NCBI GenBank assembly: GCA_028292305.1
Contig: JAQGMQ010000440.1
Coordinates: 1-6,314, forward strand
DNA length: 6,314 nucleotides
Source of the DNA: Rhodoferax sp.
GTDB lineage: Bacteria > Pseudomonadota > Gammaproteobacteria > Burkholderiales > Burkholderiaceae_C
Direction: 5' to 3'
The notes beneath the pieces are model-generated. The model had not been told where the DNA came from, made no database searches, and saw nothing but the letters and a program-made list of their open reading frames with translations. Every line of letters begins with the position of its first letter. The stretch's first letter is position 1. This document shows positions 1-6,314 of the stretch, one piece after another. Both the position numbers and the translations under genes were made by a program.

Positions 1-48
1 CCGCGCCTACCGTGCGCAGCGGCACCACAGATCGGCTTTGGTCTCTGC
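1..48. other. window-edge sequence downstream of the chemoreceptor; no gene called
   Basis: These 48 bases lie just past the receptor stop codon. I see no ribosome-binding site followed by a convincing start on the minus strand, and no GC-rich hairpin followed by a T-run that would mark a terminator. A weak GTGC/GCAC inverted repeat occurs around 12-25, but it is too short to interpret. A further chemotaxis gene could follow on the minus strand beyond the window. This stretch neither supports nor excludes that. Confidence 0.4.
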
Positions 49-1782
49 TCAAAACGACTCCCATTCGCGCTCTGATGCGCCCGCATCGTTCGCGCTGACC
101 GCTGCTCGTCCAGCCCGTGTTGGCGCCATTACGCCGCGAGGAGAGGTCGCCTGAACCACGGCGAGCTTGGGCGCAGGACGCCGGTGTGCCGTTGCGCCCG
201 AAGCCTGCCCGGGCTGCCCTGCATAGAGTTTGAAGATACTTACTGCTTCAACAAGCCGTGCCGCCTGCTGGTTCAGACTGTCGGCAGCGGCGGCGGACTC
301 CTCGACCAGGGCTGCGTTCTGTTGTGTCACCTGGTCCAGTTGGGTTACTGCATCGCTGACCTGGCTGATGCCCTGGGACTGTTCGCCGGTGGCAGCGCCG
401 ATTTCACCGATCAGGTCGGCCACCCGCCGAACCTGCGCCACGATGTCACTCATCGTCGCGCCTGCATCGCCCACCAGGCGCGAACCCGTTTCAACCTTCT
501 CAACGCTGGCTCCGATCAACGCCTTAATCTCCTTCGCTGCATCGGCCGATCGCCCCGCCAAGCTACGCACCTCGCTGGCCACTACCGCAAAGCCACGCCC
601 CTGCTCACCTGCCCGTGCCGCCTCCACCGCGGCGTTGAGCGCCAAGATGTTGGTCTGAAAGGCGATGCCGTCGATCACGCCGATGATGTCGCTGATCTTC
701 TTCGAGCTCGCGGTGATGTCTTCCATCGTCGACACCACCTGGCCCACCACCACGCCGCCCTTGGCCGCAGCTGCGCTGGCCGATGAGGCGAGCTGAGTAG
801 CCACGCGGGCAGTCTCTGCATTCGACTGCACGGTCGACGTCAGTTCCTCCATAGAGGCTGCGGTCTGCTGCAGGTTGGCGGCCTGTTCTTCCGTGCGCTG
901 GCTCAAATCCGCATTGCCTGTCGCGATCTGCGTCGCCCCCGTGGCGATGCTGTCGCTGCTGGCACGCACACTGCCGACCACCCGCACCAAGCTGGTGTTC
1001 ATTGTTTTCAGTGCGGCCAACAACTGGCCGGTCTCGTCGGTGCTGACCACGTCAATCTTCGAGGTCAGGTCGCCAGCGGAGACAGTTTCGGCCACCCTGA
1101 CGGCTTGCGCGATGGGGCGCGTGATAGACACGGTGATCAGCCAAGCGGCCGCGATTCCCAGCGCCAGGCCAGCCGCGCACAACGCTGCCATCAGGGTCCT
1201 GGCGGAAACGTAGGCGTCCTCAGCTTCCTGCGTAGCGGTAGCGGTGAGCCGATCCTGCAGATCCGCAAACTCACCCAGCGCGTTAAGCCAAGCCCGCTGC
1301 GGCACGGCGACCTCGTCAATCAACGCTCGAGTCGCTTCCTGGTTCTTGTTGTCCAGACCAAGCTGCACGACCTTACTGATCAGGGGCCGGGTCGAAGCCT
1401 TCATGGTTTTGATGGTGTCGAACCTCTCCCGTGCCTCTCCAGGAGTGCCAGGTGCCGTGGCCAGCATCCGGCCATGCTCTTCTTCGGCGGCGTCGTAGTT
1501 GGCACGCGACTTGACGAGGTTGGCGTTGACCGCCTGCATCTGAGGGCCCTGGTCGAGCAACACGATATCGCGGCTTGCAATGGCAATCTGGTTCACGGCG
1601 ATGCGCATTGCTACCGCGAGGCGCGCCTCCTTGTTGTTCACGCGGGCGATGTCCTCCAGCCGGTCTTGCACCTGCCCCATGCCGTGCACGCCCAACGCGC
1701 CGACAACTACGAGCAACAGCAGTACCAAGCCAAAGCCGATGGCCAGACGCGCGCCAAGTCTGAAATTTCTAATGAAGTTCAT
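49..1782 (-). CDS. methyl-accepting chemotaxis protein (Tsr-class transmembrane receptor)
   Basis: A 577-residue inner-membrane chemoreceptor that senses a periplasmic stimulus and controls CheA through CheW. The first transmembrane helix spans about residues 11-33. The periplasmic region, about 34-195, reads like a four-helix-bundle sensor (4HB_MCP type) with a DIVLL segment near 72. The second transmembrane helix is about 197-218, with HAMP to about 268. Adaptation helices carry Gln/Glu pairs near 297-315 and 487-503. The signalling tip (about 365-410) includes FQTNILALNAAVEAARAG, nearly identical to E. coli Tsr, so a 36H class is likely. A Pro/Ala-rich linker (about 521-570) ends in EWESF, matching the NWETF-type tether for CheR/CheB. 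The start is the ATG at 1782, behind a weak AGAGA. It overlaps the cheW 3' end by 14 nt, suggesting translational coupling. The ligand cannot be deduced. The family call is very secure. Confidence 0.97.
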   Translation of the reverse strand: MNFIRNFRLGARLAIGFGLVLLLLVVVGALGVHGMGQVQDRLEDIARVNNKEARLAVAMRIAVNQIAIASRDIVLLDQGPQMQAVNANLVKSRANYDAAEEEHGRMLATAPGTPGEARERFDTIKTMKASTRPLISKVVQLGLDNKNQEATRALIDEVAVPQRAWLNALGEFADLQDRLTATATQEAEDAYVSARTLMAALCAAGLALGIAAAWLITVSITRPIAQAVRVAETVSAGDLTSKIDVVSTDETGQLLAALKTMNTSLVRVVGSVRASSDSIATGATQIATGNADLSQRTEEQAANLQQTAASMEELTSTVQSNAETARVATQLASSASAAAAKGGVVVGQVVSTMEDITASSKKISDIIGVIDGIAFQTNILALNAAVEAARAGEQGRGFAVVASEVRSLAGRSADAAKEIKALIGASVEKVETGSRLVGDAGATMSDIVAQVRRVADLIGEIGAATGEQSQGISQVSDAVTQLDQVTQQNAALVEESAAAADSLNQQAARLVEAVSIFKLYAGQPGQASGATAHRRPAPKLAVVQATSPRGVMAPTRAGRAAVSANDAGASEREWESF

Positions 1783-2335
1783 GGAGATTCTCTGAAAGTG
1801 TCTGCGCCGATGGCGTGGATGTGGCGTTGGTCAAGCCCATGTCGGGCGCATTCATCAAACCCTCGATGTCGAGCAGGATCACCATGCGCTGCCGGTCGGC
1901 GGGCCCTGGTGTGCTCAGGCCGATGATGTGTTCTGTCCCGGCTGCACCATCAAAATTAGGGGCGGGCTGAATCTGCTCGGCACCGAGTTCCATCACGTCT
2001 GACACGGCGTCGACCACGATGGCCATGACGCGCTGGCCGATGATCAGGACGACGCTCACGGTGGTGCCGTCGTAGCGCACGTCGCGCAGGCCGAATTTCA
2101 ACCGCAGGTCGATGATCGGCACGATCACGCCGCGCAAGTTCAGCACCCCCTTCAGGAAACTTGGTGCATTTGCGATGCGTGTCGGCGCGACGTAGCCGCG
2201 AATCTCCTGCACCTGGAGAATCCCGATGCCGTACTCTTCTCCGCCGAGGCGGAATGTGAGGAAGCGACGGTCTTGCCGCGGAAGCAAGTCTTCTGACACT
2301 TGCTTTGAATTTGAGGATAGATGACTAGACAACAT
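1769..2335 (-). CDS. cheW: chemotaxis coupling protein CheW
   Basis: A cytoplasmic adaptor that bridges chemoreceptor tips to the CheA kinase. From the chosen ATG it is 188 residues. The CheW fold starts near residue 24 (FLTFRLGGEEYGIGILQVQE) and continues through GVLNLRGVIVPIIDLRLKFG (63-82), the family's receptor/CheA-binding signature, with R68 as the conserved arginine. The final hydrophobic strand is MVILLDIEGL (151-160). About 25 Ser/Thr/Pro/Asn-rich residues follow the fold, making it slightly longer than E. coli CheW (167 aa). The frame stays open upstream to a GTG at 2458, but the extra 41 residues are Trp/Cys/Asn-rich and unlike CheW, so the ATG at 2335 is preferred even though no clear Shine-Dalgarno precedes it. 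The gene reads into the receptor, overlapping by 14 nt, so the two were probably inherited as a receptor-adaptor pair. Confidence 0.95.
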   Translation of the reverse strand: MLSSHLSSNSKQVSEDLLPRQDRRFLTFRLGGEEYGIGILQVQEIRGYVAPTRIANAPSFLKGVLNLRGVIVPIIDLRLKFGLRDVRYDGTTVSVVLIIGQRVMAIVVDAVSDVMELGAEQIQPAPNFDGAAGTEHIIGLSTPGPADRQRMVILLDIEGLMNAPDMGLTNATSTPSAQTLSENLHELH

Positions 2336-2339
2336 GATG

Positions 2340-2398
2340 GTTAACAATTGAAAGCTTGGGCCAATGACCGAGTTGAAGCCTATCTCGCAATTTAATTG
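2340..2398. promoter_or_regulatory. AT-rich palindromes just upstream of cheW, possible regulator sites
   Basis: Two small palindromes sit in the AT-rich stretch before the cheW start. GTTAAC overlaps CAATTG at 2340-2350, and CAATTTAATTG, an 11-nt perfect inverted repeat around a central T, lies at 2388-2398. Their centres are about 46 bp apart. The position fits operators or a promoter region for the cheW-receptor unit. No named regulator's consensus is matched, so the functional reading is a guess. Confidence 0.2.
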
Positions 2399-3039
2399 TG
2401 CACGATTCGATAGATTGCCTCCCCAGTCGCAAGGTGACCAGGTGGTATTTTCTATCACATGTCCTTACAACCACTGTGACTTTTTTCCCACTTCTAAGGT
2501 ATCTGCAGGAATCGTGGCCTGGCCTAAATCCCACGCCTTCACCGCCACTGGATGCAGAAGAGGTTGAGATAAGTTCTAACAAAGCAGCCGGCCCGCAGGA
2601 CCATATGCGCATTCGATGCACCGCGAATGGGAGATGTCAGGTCAAGCGAGAGGGCAGTGTTTCGCGAAGCAAGCAGCGTTTTGCCTCGCCTGCACCATTC
2701 CAGCATCTGCTATCACCGGCCGCGCAAATACAGTCTGATTTGGTTCGGCGGAGGCGGCGCGATGTGTGTCTGGCACGCGCGCAGACCCAGCACCCTGACG
2801 AATGCGCGGCGGCACAGTGGCACCGCGTGGGGCATTGCCAACAAACTACAGTCCCGAAACGTGCAAAAAGTCTTCGCAAACGCCCAAGCGAGAGGTCGCC
2901 GCTCGTGTAAGCGGCATCGCATGATACTGTTGGTTACCTGTGACAAGGCGTGCGGAATTGGCACGGAAACGTGGCTAAACGTTCGCAATCGAGGGCGATG
3001 ACGACGGCGGCGCTGATCGCGAGGGTCGGCCGCGGAAAC

Positions 3040-3044
3040 GGAGG
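3040..3044 (+). promoter_or_regulatory. GGAGG, possible Shine-Dalgarno for a longer TpsB start
   Basis: This is the only strong Shine-Dalgarno-like motif ahead of tpsB. It lies 13 nt before an in-frame ATG at 3058, which is longer than the usual 5-10 nt. Using that ATG would add 30 residues ahead of the signal-peptide-like segment that begins at 3148. The ATG at 3148 has no recognisable ribosome-binding site, so this motif is the main argument for the longer form. Confidence 0.3.
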
Positions 3045-3147
3045 TAGTAACTGCGCCATGTCCGTCTCGAAACGGCTTCCGCCTCGGGTCTTGTCCGACT
3101 TTAACAATCCACCGCGGGCATCGTTCGCGCCGCCATCCGTCGATCCA

Positions 3148-4818
3148 ATGAATTCACGCCGTTCTCCGTCGCTGTCGCAACTGACGGCCCTGGCCCTTTG
3201 CGCGGTGGCCCATTGCGTGGTCCAGGCGGCCGACTCGGGGCCTTCCGTACCGAAATTTCAGATCTCGCGCTATCTGGTCGAGGGCAACTCGCTGGTCTCC
3301 AGCGAGTCAATTGCCCGCGCGGTGGCACCCTTGACCGGCCCGCAGCGTGAGTTCAGCGACGTCCAACGTGCCGTGGATGCCATCGAGAGCATCTACATCC
3401 GGGCCGGCTACACCGCGGTGAAGGTGACCGTGCCCGAGCAGGAACTTGCCGGCGGGACCGTCAAGATCCGCATCGTCGAAGCCGTGGTGACCTCGGTCAC
3501 CGTCGTGGGCAACGCGCACTTCACGACCGAGAATATCCGCGCCAGCATGAACCTGAAGACGGGCGCGCCGCCGCGCCTGAGCGACCTTTCGGAATCGATC
3601 CAGTTGACCAACGACAACCCGGCCAAGCAGGTCTCGGTGTCGATGGCCGAGGGCGCTTTGCCAGGCACTGTGGATGCCAGGGTATCCGTGGTCGATTACG
3701 ACCCGCTGCGCATCATCGCCACGATCGACAACTCGGGCACGGCCACAAGCGGCCGCTGGCGCACGGGCGTCGCGGTCCAGCACGCGAATTTGTTCGGATT
3801 GGACCACGTGGGCACATTGGCTTACACGACGTCTCCCGACAGCCCGTCTGGCCAGAAACTGGCCGTGTATTCGGCAGGCTACCGGATCCCTCTGTACAGC
3901 CTGGGCGACAGCCTGGACCTGGTTTACGGCCGCTCGAGCGTCAACACGCCCTCCAGCTCGCCGACCCTGGGCGGTGTGTTGGGCCTGACCGGCAAAGGCG
4001 AGACCCTGGGCATCCGCTACAACCATTTTCTCGGGCGTACCGGCGACAGCAGCTCAAAGCTCGTCTTCGGACTGGACCGCCGGACCATCGACTCGCGCTG
4101 CGACGTCGATGGCCAGCAAATCAGCATCGCCGGCCCGACGCCGCCAGTCGCCGCGTGCGTGCCGTACACGACGACGCCACTCAGCATCACATACATCGGC
4201 CAGCGCGAAAGCGTGGACCAATCGATCAACTACAACCTCGCGCTGTCGCGCAACATGGCCAGCGGCCCACGGTTCACGAACCTGGACGGCCGCACCGACC
4301 GCTACTCGTACCTGACACCGGGCAACCGCGCGACGCGCGACGGCTTCGTCGTGACCCGCGGCGGCGTGAACTTGCTGCAGGCCCTGCCGAGCGGGTGGCA
4401 GGTGCGCCTGGCCGGCAACGCCCAGCTGACCGACACGCCGCTGGTGGCGAGCGAACAGTTTGGGCTTACCGGCGCCAACGCGGTGCGCGGTTTTGACGAG
4501 CGTGTAGTGGTCGCCGACAGCGGCTTGGTGCTCAACGCCGAAATCGTCACGCCAGAACTGAGCCCGCGCATCGGCCTGCCGGGCAGCCTGCGCGGCCTGG
4601 TGTTCGCGGACGCCGGGCACGGCGCCAACCGCAAGGCGGCGGGCACCTACCTTCCAGGTAGCACGACCGTGGCCAGCACCGGCGTGGGCGCGCGCTACAG
4701 CCTAAGCCGCGACTTCAGCGTGCGCCTGGACGTGGCCCGCGTGCTTGCATCGGGCAGTTCGTTCAGCGAGAAGCGCGGCGACTGGCGCGCCCACCTGAGC
4801 GCGATGTTCGCGTTCTGA
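3148..4818 (+). CDS. TpsB outer-membrane transporter, ShlB/FhaC/HecB family
   Basis: A two-partner secretion transporter that exports its cognate TpsA across the outer membrane. From the ATG at 3148 it has 556 residues, near the family size (FhaC is about 584). A signal peptide runs to about residue 27 (hydrophobic core near 11-25, cleavage near VQA/AD). The first POTRA domain is about 36-111 and the second about 115-185. A beta-barrel ends in ...SAMFAF with a terminal Phe, as expected for BAM-assembled proteins. Family hallmarks are VRGF at 446-449 (the VRGY motif of the pore loop L6) and FADAG at 486-490. The mature chain has only two cysteines, C318 and C337, in a predicted surface loop. 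The frame is open back to an ATG at 2950, with other ATGs at 2998 and 3058. I chose 3148 because the signal peptide follows directly, but the start is uncertain. The tpsA gene follows after 16 nt, so the two are surely one operon. Confidence 0.95.
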   Translation: MNSRRSPSLSQLTALALCAVAHCVVQAADSGPSVPKFQISRYLVEGNSLVSSESIARAVAPLTGPQREFSDVQRAVDAIESIYIRAGYTAVKVTVPEQELAGGTVKIRIVEAVVTSVTVVGNAHFTTENIRASMNLKTGAPPRLSDLSESIQLTNDNPAKQVSVSMAEGALPGTVDARVSVVDYDPLRIIATIDNSGTATSGRWRTGVAVQHANLFGLDHVGTLAYTTSPDSPSGQKLAVYSAGYRIPLYSLGDSLDLVYGRSSVNTPSSSPTLGGVLGLTGKGETLGIRYNHFLGRTGDSSSKLVFGLDRRTIDSRCDVDGQQISIAGPTPPVAACVPYTTTPLSITYIGQRESVDQSINYNLALSRNMASGPRFTNLDGRTDRYSYLTPGNRATRDGFVVTRGGVNLLQALPSGWQVRLAGNAQLTDTPLVASEQFGLTGANAVRGFDERVVVADSGLVLNAEIVTPELSPRIGLPGSLRGLVFADAGHGANRKAAGTYLPGSTTVASTGVGARYSLSRDFSVRLDVARVLASGSSFSEKRGDWRAHLSAMFAF

Positions 4819-4834
4819 AAAAAGAAGACAGCTC

Positions 4835-6314
4835 ATGAAGACCAACAAGGCGTTCCAACTTAGATTTCTCTCGCTGGTGGTCGCGGCCATCTGCGCAACC
4901 GGTGCCGGCGGGGCTCTAAGCCAGGTCGCTCCGGGCGCGCTGCCCACGGGCGGCACCGTGGTCGGCGGGCAGGCGTCGATCGTGCAGAACAACACGACGC
5001 TCACCATCAATCAGACGTCCAACCAGGCGCTGGTCAATTTTTCGACCTTCAACGTCGGCTCAGCGGCGCTGGTTGACATCCGCCAGCCCGGCGCGGCCGC
5101 GGCGCTGCTCGCCCGGGTGACGGGGCAAGACCCGTCCCGGATCTACGGCCAGATCAAGGCCAATGGTGCGTTATGGCTTATCAATCCCTCCGGCATAATG
5201 GTCGGGCAGGGCGCGCGCATCGACGTGGGTAGCTTCATCGCCAGCACCCTCAATGTGAGCGACACCGACTTTTTGGCCGGCCGGCTGACGTTCGCCGCTG
5301 CTGGCGCTGCGGCGGGCATCAGCAACGCAGGCACGATCAACGCAGCAGGCGGCGGACGCATCTACCTGGTCGCGCCCAAGGTCGAGAACGCCGGCACGAT
5401 CAACGCCCCCAACGGCGAAGTGCTTCTGGCCGCAGCCCAGAACGTGCAACTCGTGGACACGGGCCATCCGGGCGTGTCGATCGTACTTTCGGGCGCCACC
5501 GGCGACGTCAAAAACATGGGCCGCATTCTGGCCGAAGTCGGCCGTATCGGCCTGGCCGCGGGGCTGGTGACCAACGCCGGCACCATCAGTGCCAGCAGCG
5601 CAGAAAGCGTTGGTGGCCGCGTGTTCCTGCGCGCGACCGACCTGCGGACAACCTCGACATCGGACATCAATGCCAACGGCACCTCCGGCGGCAACGTGGT
5701 CCTGGCGGCGAACAACGCCAACATCGACGGGCGGGTTTCGGCCACGGGCAGCAATGGCCCCGGCGGTAGCGTCGACACGTCCGGCCACGCCAGCCTGAAC
5801 GTCAAGCACGCGCCAACGGTGGGCAAAGGCGGCGAATGGCTGATCGACCCGTATGACCTGGAAGTCGTGGCTGGCGACCTGGGCACCGCTGGCGATGCCG
5901 GCGGCGTCATCACCTCGGGCCCGACGGGCACCACGGTCGGCGCCAACGTCATCGCCGATCAACTCAACCAGGGCACCAACGTGGCGCTGGCGACCGGTGC
6001 CGGCGGCAACGGGTTGGGGGACATCGTCGTTAACGCCGCGATCACCAAGACCGCGGGCGGGGACGCCCGCTTGACGCTGCGCGCCCACAACAACGTCGTG
6101 ATCAACGCGCCCATCACGAGCAGCTCCGGCGCACTGGGACTCGATCTGAAGAACAACTTCTTCGGCAACACGGGAGACGTCGGTTACGCGGCCACGCTGG
6201 CCGCCGACCTCAACCTCAACGGCGGCAGGCTGGACGTCTCGCAAGGCGAGCAGCAGGGCAACGGCACGCTGAACATCATCGGTGGCACCACGACGCTCGG
6301 CACTGGTTCTTCCG
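4835..6314 (+). CDS. TpsA exoprotein / filamentous haemagglutinin-like adhesin, 3' end outside window
   Basis: The secreted partner of TpsB, probably a large surface adhesin. The frame runs from the ATG at 4835 without a stop to the window end, giving 493 complete codons. Residues 1 to about 29 form an ordinary signal peptide (hydrophobic 11-24) with no long extended signal region. The TPS/haemagglutination-activity domain spans about 36-155, including NFSTFNV (68-74), the GQDPSRIYGQIKANG block and LINPSGIMVGQGA (115-127). NPSGI (117-121) replaces the usual NPNGI/V. A beta-helix follows, with NAGTI-type repeats at 164, 185, 227 and 247. WLIDPYDL (335-342), DQLNQGTNVALAT (375-387) and KTAGGDARLTLRAHNNVVIN (405-424) follow, blocks that recur in HMW-like adhesins. 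A weak AAGAAG (about 4822-4827) precedes the start. The true length, the C-terminal domain and any toxin or anchor are unknown. The family is secure, but adhesion as its function is inferred. Confidence 0.93.
   Translation, partial: MKTNKAFQLRFLSLVVAAICATGAGGALSQVAPGALPTGGTVVGGQASIVQNNTTLTINQTSNQALVNFSTFNVGSAALVDIRQPGAAAALLARVTGQDPSRIYGQIKANGALWLINPSGIMVGQGARIDVGSFIASTLNVSDTDFLAGRLTFAAAGAAAGISNAGTINAAGGGRIYLVAPKVENAGTINAPNGEVLLAAAQNVQLVDTGHPGVSIVLSGATGDVKNMGRILAEVGRIGLAAGLVTNAGTISASSAESVGGRVFLRATDLRTTSTSDINANGTSGGNVVLAANNANIDGRVSATGSNGPGGSVDTSGHASLNVKHAPTVGKGGEWLIDPYDLEVVAGDLGTAGDAGGVITSGPTGTTVGANVIADQLNQGTNVALATGAGGNGLGDIVVNAAITKTAGGDARLTLRAHNNVVINAPITSSSGALGLDLKNNFFGNTGDVGYAATLAADLNLNGGRLDVSQGEQQGNGTLNIIGGTTTLGTGSS
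5324..5587 (+). repeat. NAGTI beta-helix repeat ladder inside TpsA
   Basis: Four related pentapeptides start at TpsA residues 164 (NAGTI), 185 (NAGTI), 227 (NMGRI) and 247 (NAGTI). The spacings of 21, 42 and 20 residues equal one, two and one turns of a roughly 21-residue period. This is the spacing expected of right-handed beta-helix coils in TpsA proteins. The degenerate DNA between copies points to old protein-level repeats rather than recent tandem duplication. Confidence 0.7.

Larger units (their letters stand above)
2336..3147. other. divergent intergenic/control region between cheW and the TPS locus
   Basis: About 0.8 kb lies between the cheW start and the chosen tpsB start. Several open frames cross it (for example 2398-2910 and 2627-3001, both plus strand). 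Their products are Arg/His/Cys/Trp-rich, recall no family and overlap one another, so I treat the stretch as non-coding. By hand count, 2341-2520 is about 45% GC, clearly lower than the flanking genes, and includes a T6 run at 2481-2486. It should hold the promoters of both divergent units, but I could not find a sigma-70, sigma-28 or sigma-54 promoter that fits consensus well. An 11-bp direct repeat (CAAGCGAGAGG) occurs at 2643-2653 and 2885-2895. No tRNA, terminator or insertion-sequence end is visible. Confidence 0.6.

Noticed and set aside
1105..1926. 273-residue plus-strand frame opposite the receptor and cheW
   Set aside because: It overlaps two well-supported minus-strand genes antisense and has no domain-like features.
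2336..2458. 41-residue N-terminal extension of CheW from the GTG at 2458
   Set aside because: The extra residues do not resemble CheW, and the fold begins just after the ATG at 2335. The AAGGA-like site before the GTG is spaced too closely.
2440..2460. TGTGA half-site on the minus strand suggesting a CRP-type operator
   Set aside because: The second half-site (TCACA) is not present at the correct 6-nt spacing.
2818..2840. TGGCA/TGCCA inverted repeat as a possible terminator
   Set aside because: The stem is only about 5 bp with a 13-nt loop and no following T-run, and it lies upstream of genes rather than after one.
2398..2910. 170-residue plus-strand frame in the intergenic region
   Set aside because: The composition (Arg, Gln, His, Cys) and absence of any motif, hydrophobic pattern or ribosome-binding site argue against a gene, and other frames overlap it equally well.
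2958..2974. TTGGCACG resembling a sigma-54 -24 element
   Set aside because: The matching -12 element (TTGCA-like) is absent at the required spacing, where the sequence reads CGTGG.
3307..4026. 239-residue minus-strand frame opposite tpsB
   Set aside because: It is the antisense shadow of the POTRA and barrel region, with low-complexity Arg/Ala/Val/Gln composition and no family resemblance.
5171..6244. 357-residue open frame on the minus strand, opposite tpsA
   Set aside because: It lies antisense to a clear TpsA coding region. Its product is Val/Ala/Arg/Asp-rich with no recognisable domain, which is a typical artefact of high-GC third positions.

Overview
The window is high-GC bacterial DNA. 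Its chemoreceptor, CheW and adhesin-secretion proteins resemble those of betaproteobacteria, most likely Burkholderiales. That placement rests on how the protein sequences read, not on a database search, and the genus cannot be fixed from this stretch.

The layout has two divergent gene pairs separated by about 0.7-0.8 kb of apparently non-coding DNA. On the minus strand, cheW (2335 down to 1769) is followed by a Tsr-class methyl-accepting chemotaxis protein (1782 down to 49). The two genes overlap by 14 nt and are probably translated from one transcript. Positions 1-48, downstream of the receptor, hold no gene that can be supported. On the plus strand lies a two-partner secretion (TPS) locus. 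A TpsB outer-membrane transporter of the FhaC/ShlB/HMW1B family ends at 4818. After a 16-nt gap, a TpsA exoprotein starts at 4835 and is still open at the window edge (6314).

The left pair forms a signalling unit. The receptor has a four-helix-bundle-type periplasmic sensor, a HAMP domain, a canonical signalling hairpin and a C-terminal xWxxF tether, and CheW would couple it to a CheA kinase encoded elsewhere. The right pair is a secretion-and-adhesion unit. TpsB has a signal peptide, two POTRA domains, and a beta-barrel with the VRGF and FADAG motifs. It would export the TpsA beta-helix protein, which carries a haemagglutination-activity (TPS) domain and then repeat sequence of the 'WLIDPYDL' type.

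Nothing in the window is clearly a new class of system. The most notable points are the cut-off TpsA adhesin with its roughly 21-residue NAGTI ladder, a TpsB whose mature N-terminus seems too short for the usual plug helix, a cysteine pair in a predicted TpsB surface loop, an uncertain TpsB start, and the long divergent control region with a local drop in GC next to cheW. No tRNA, rRNA, insertion sequence, CRISPR array or convincing intrinsic terminator was found.
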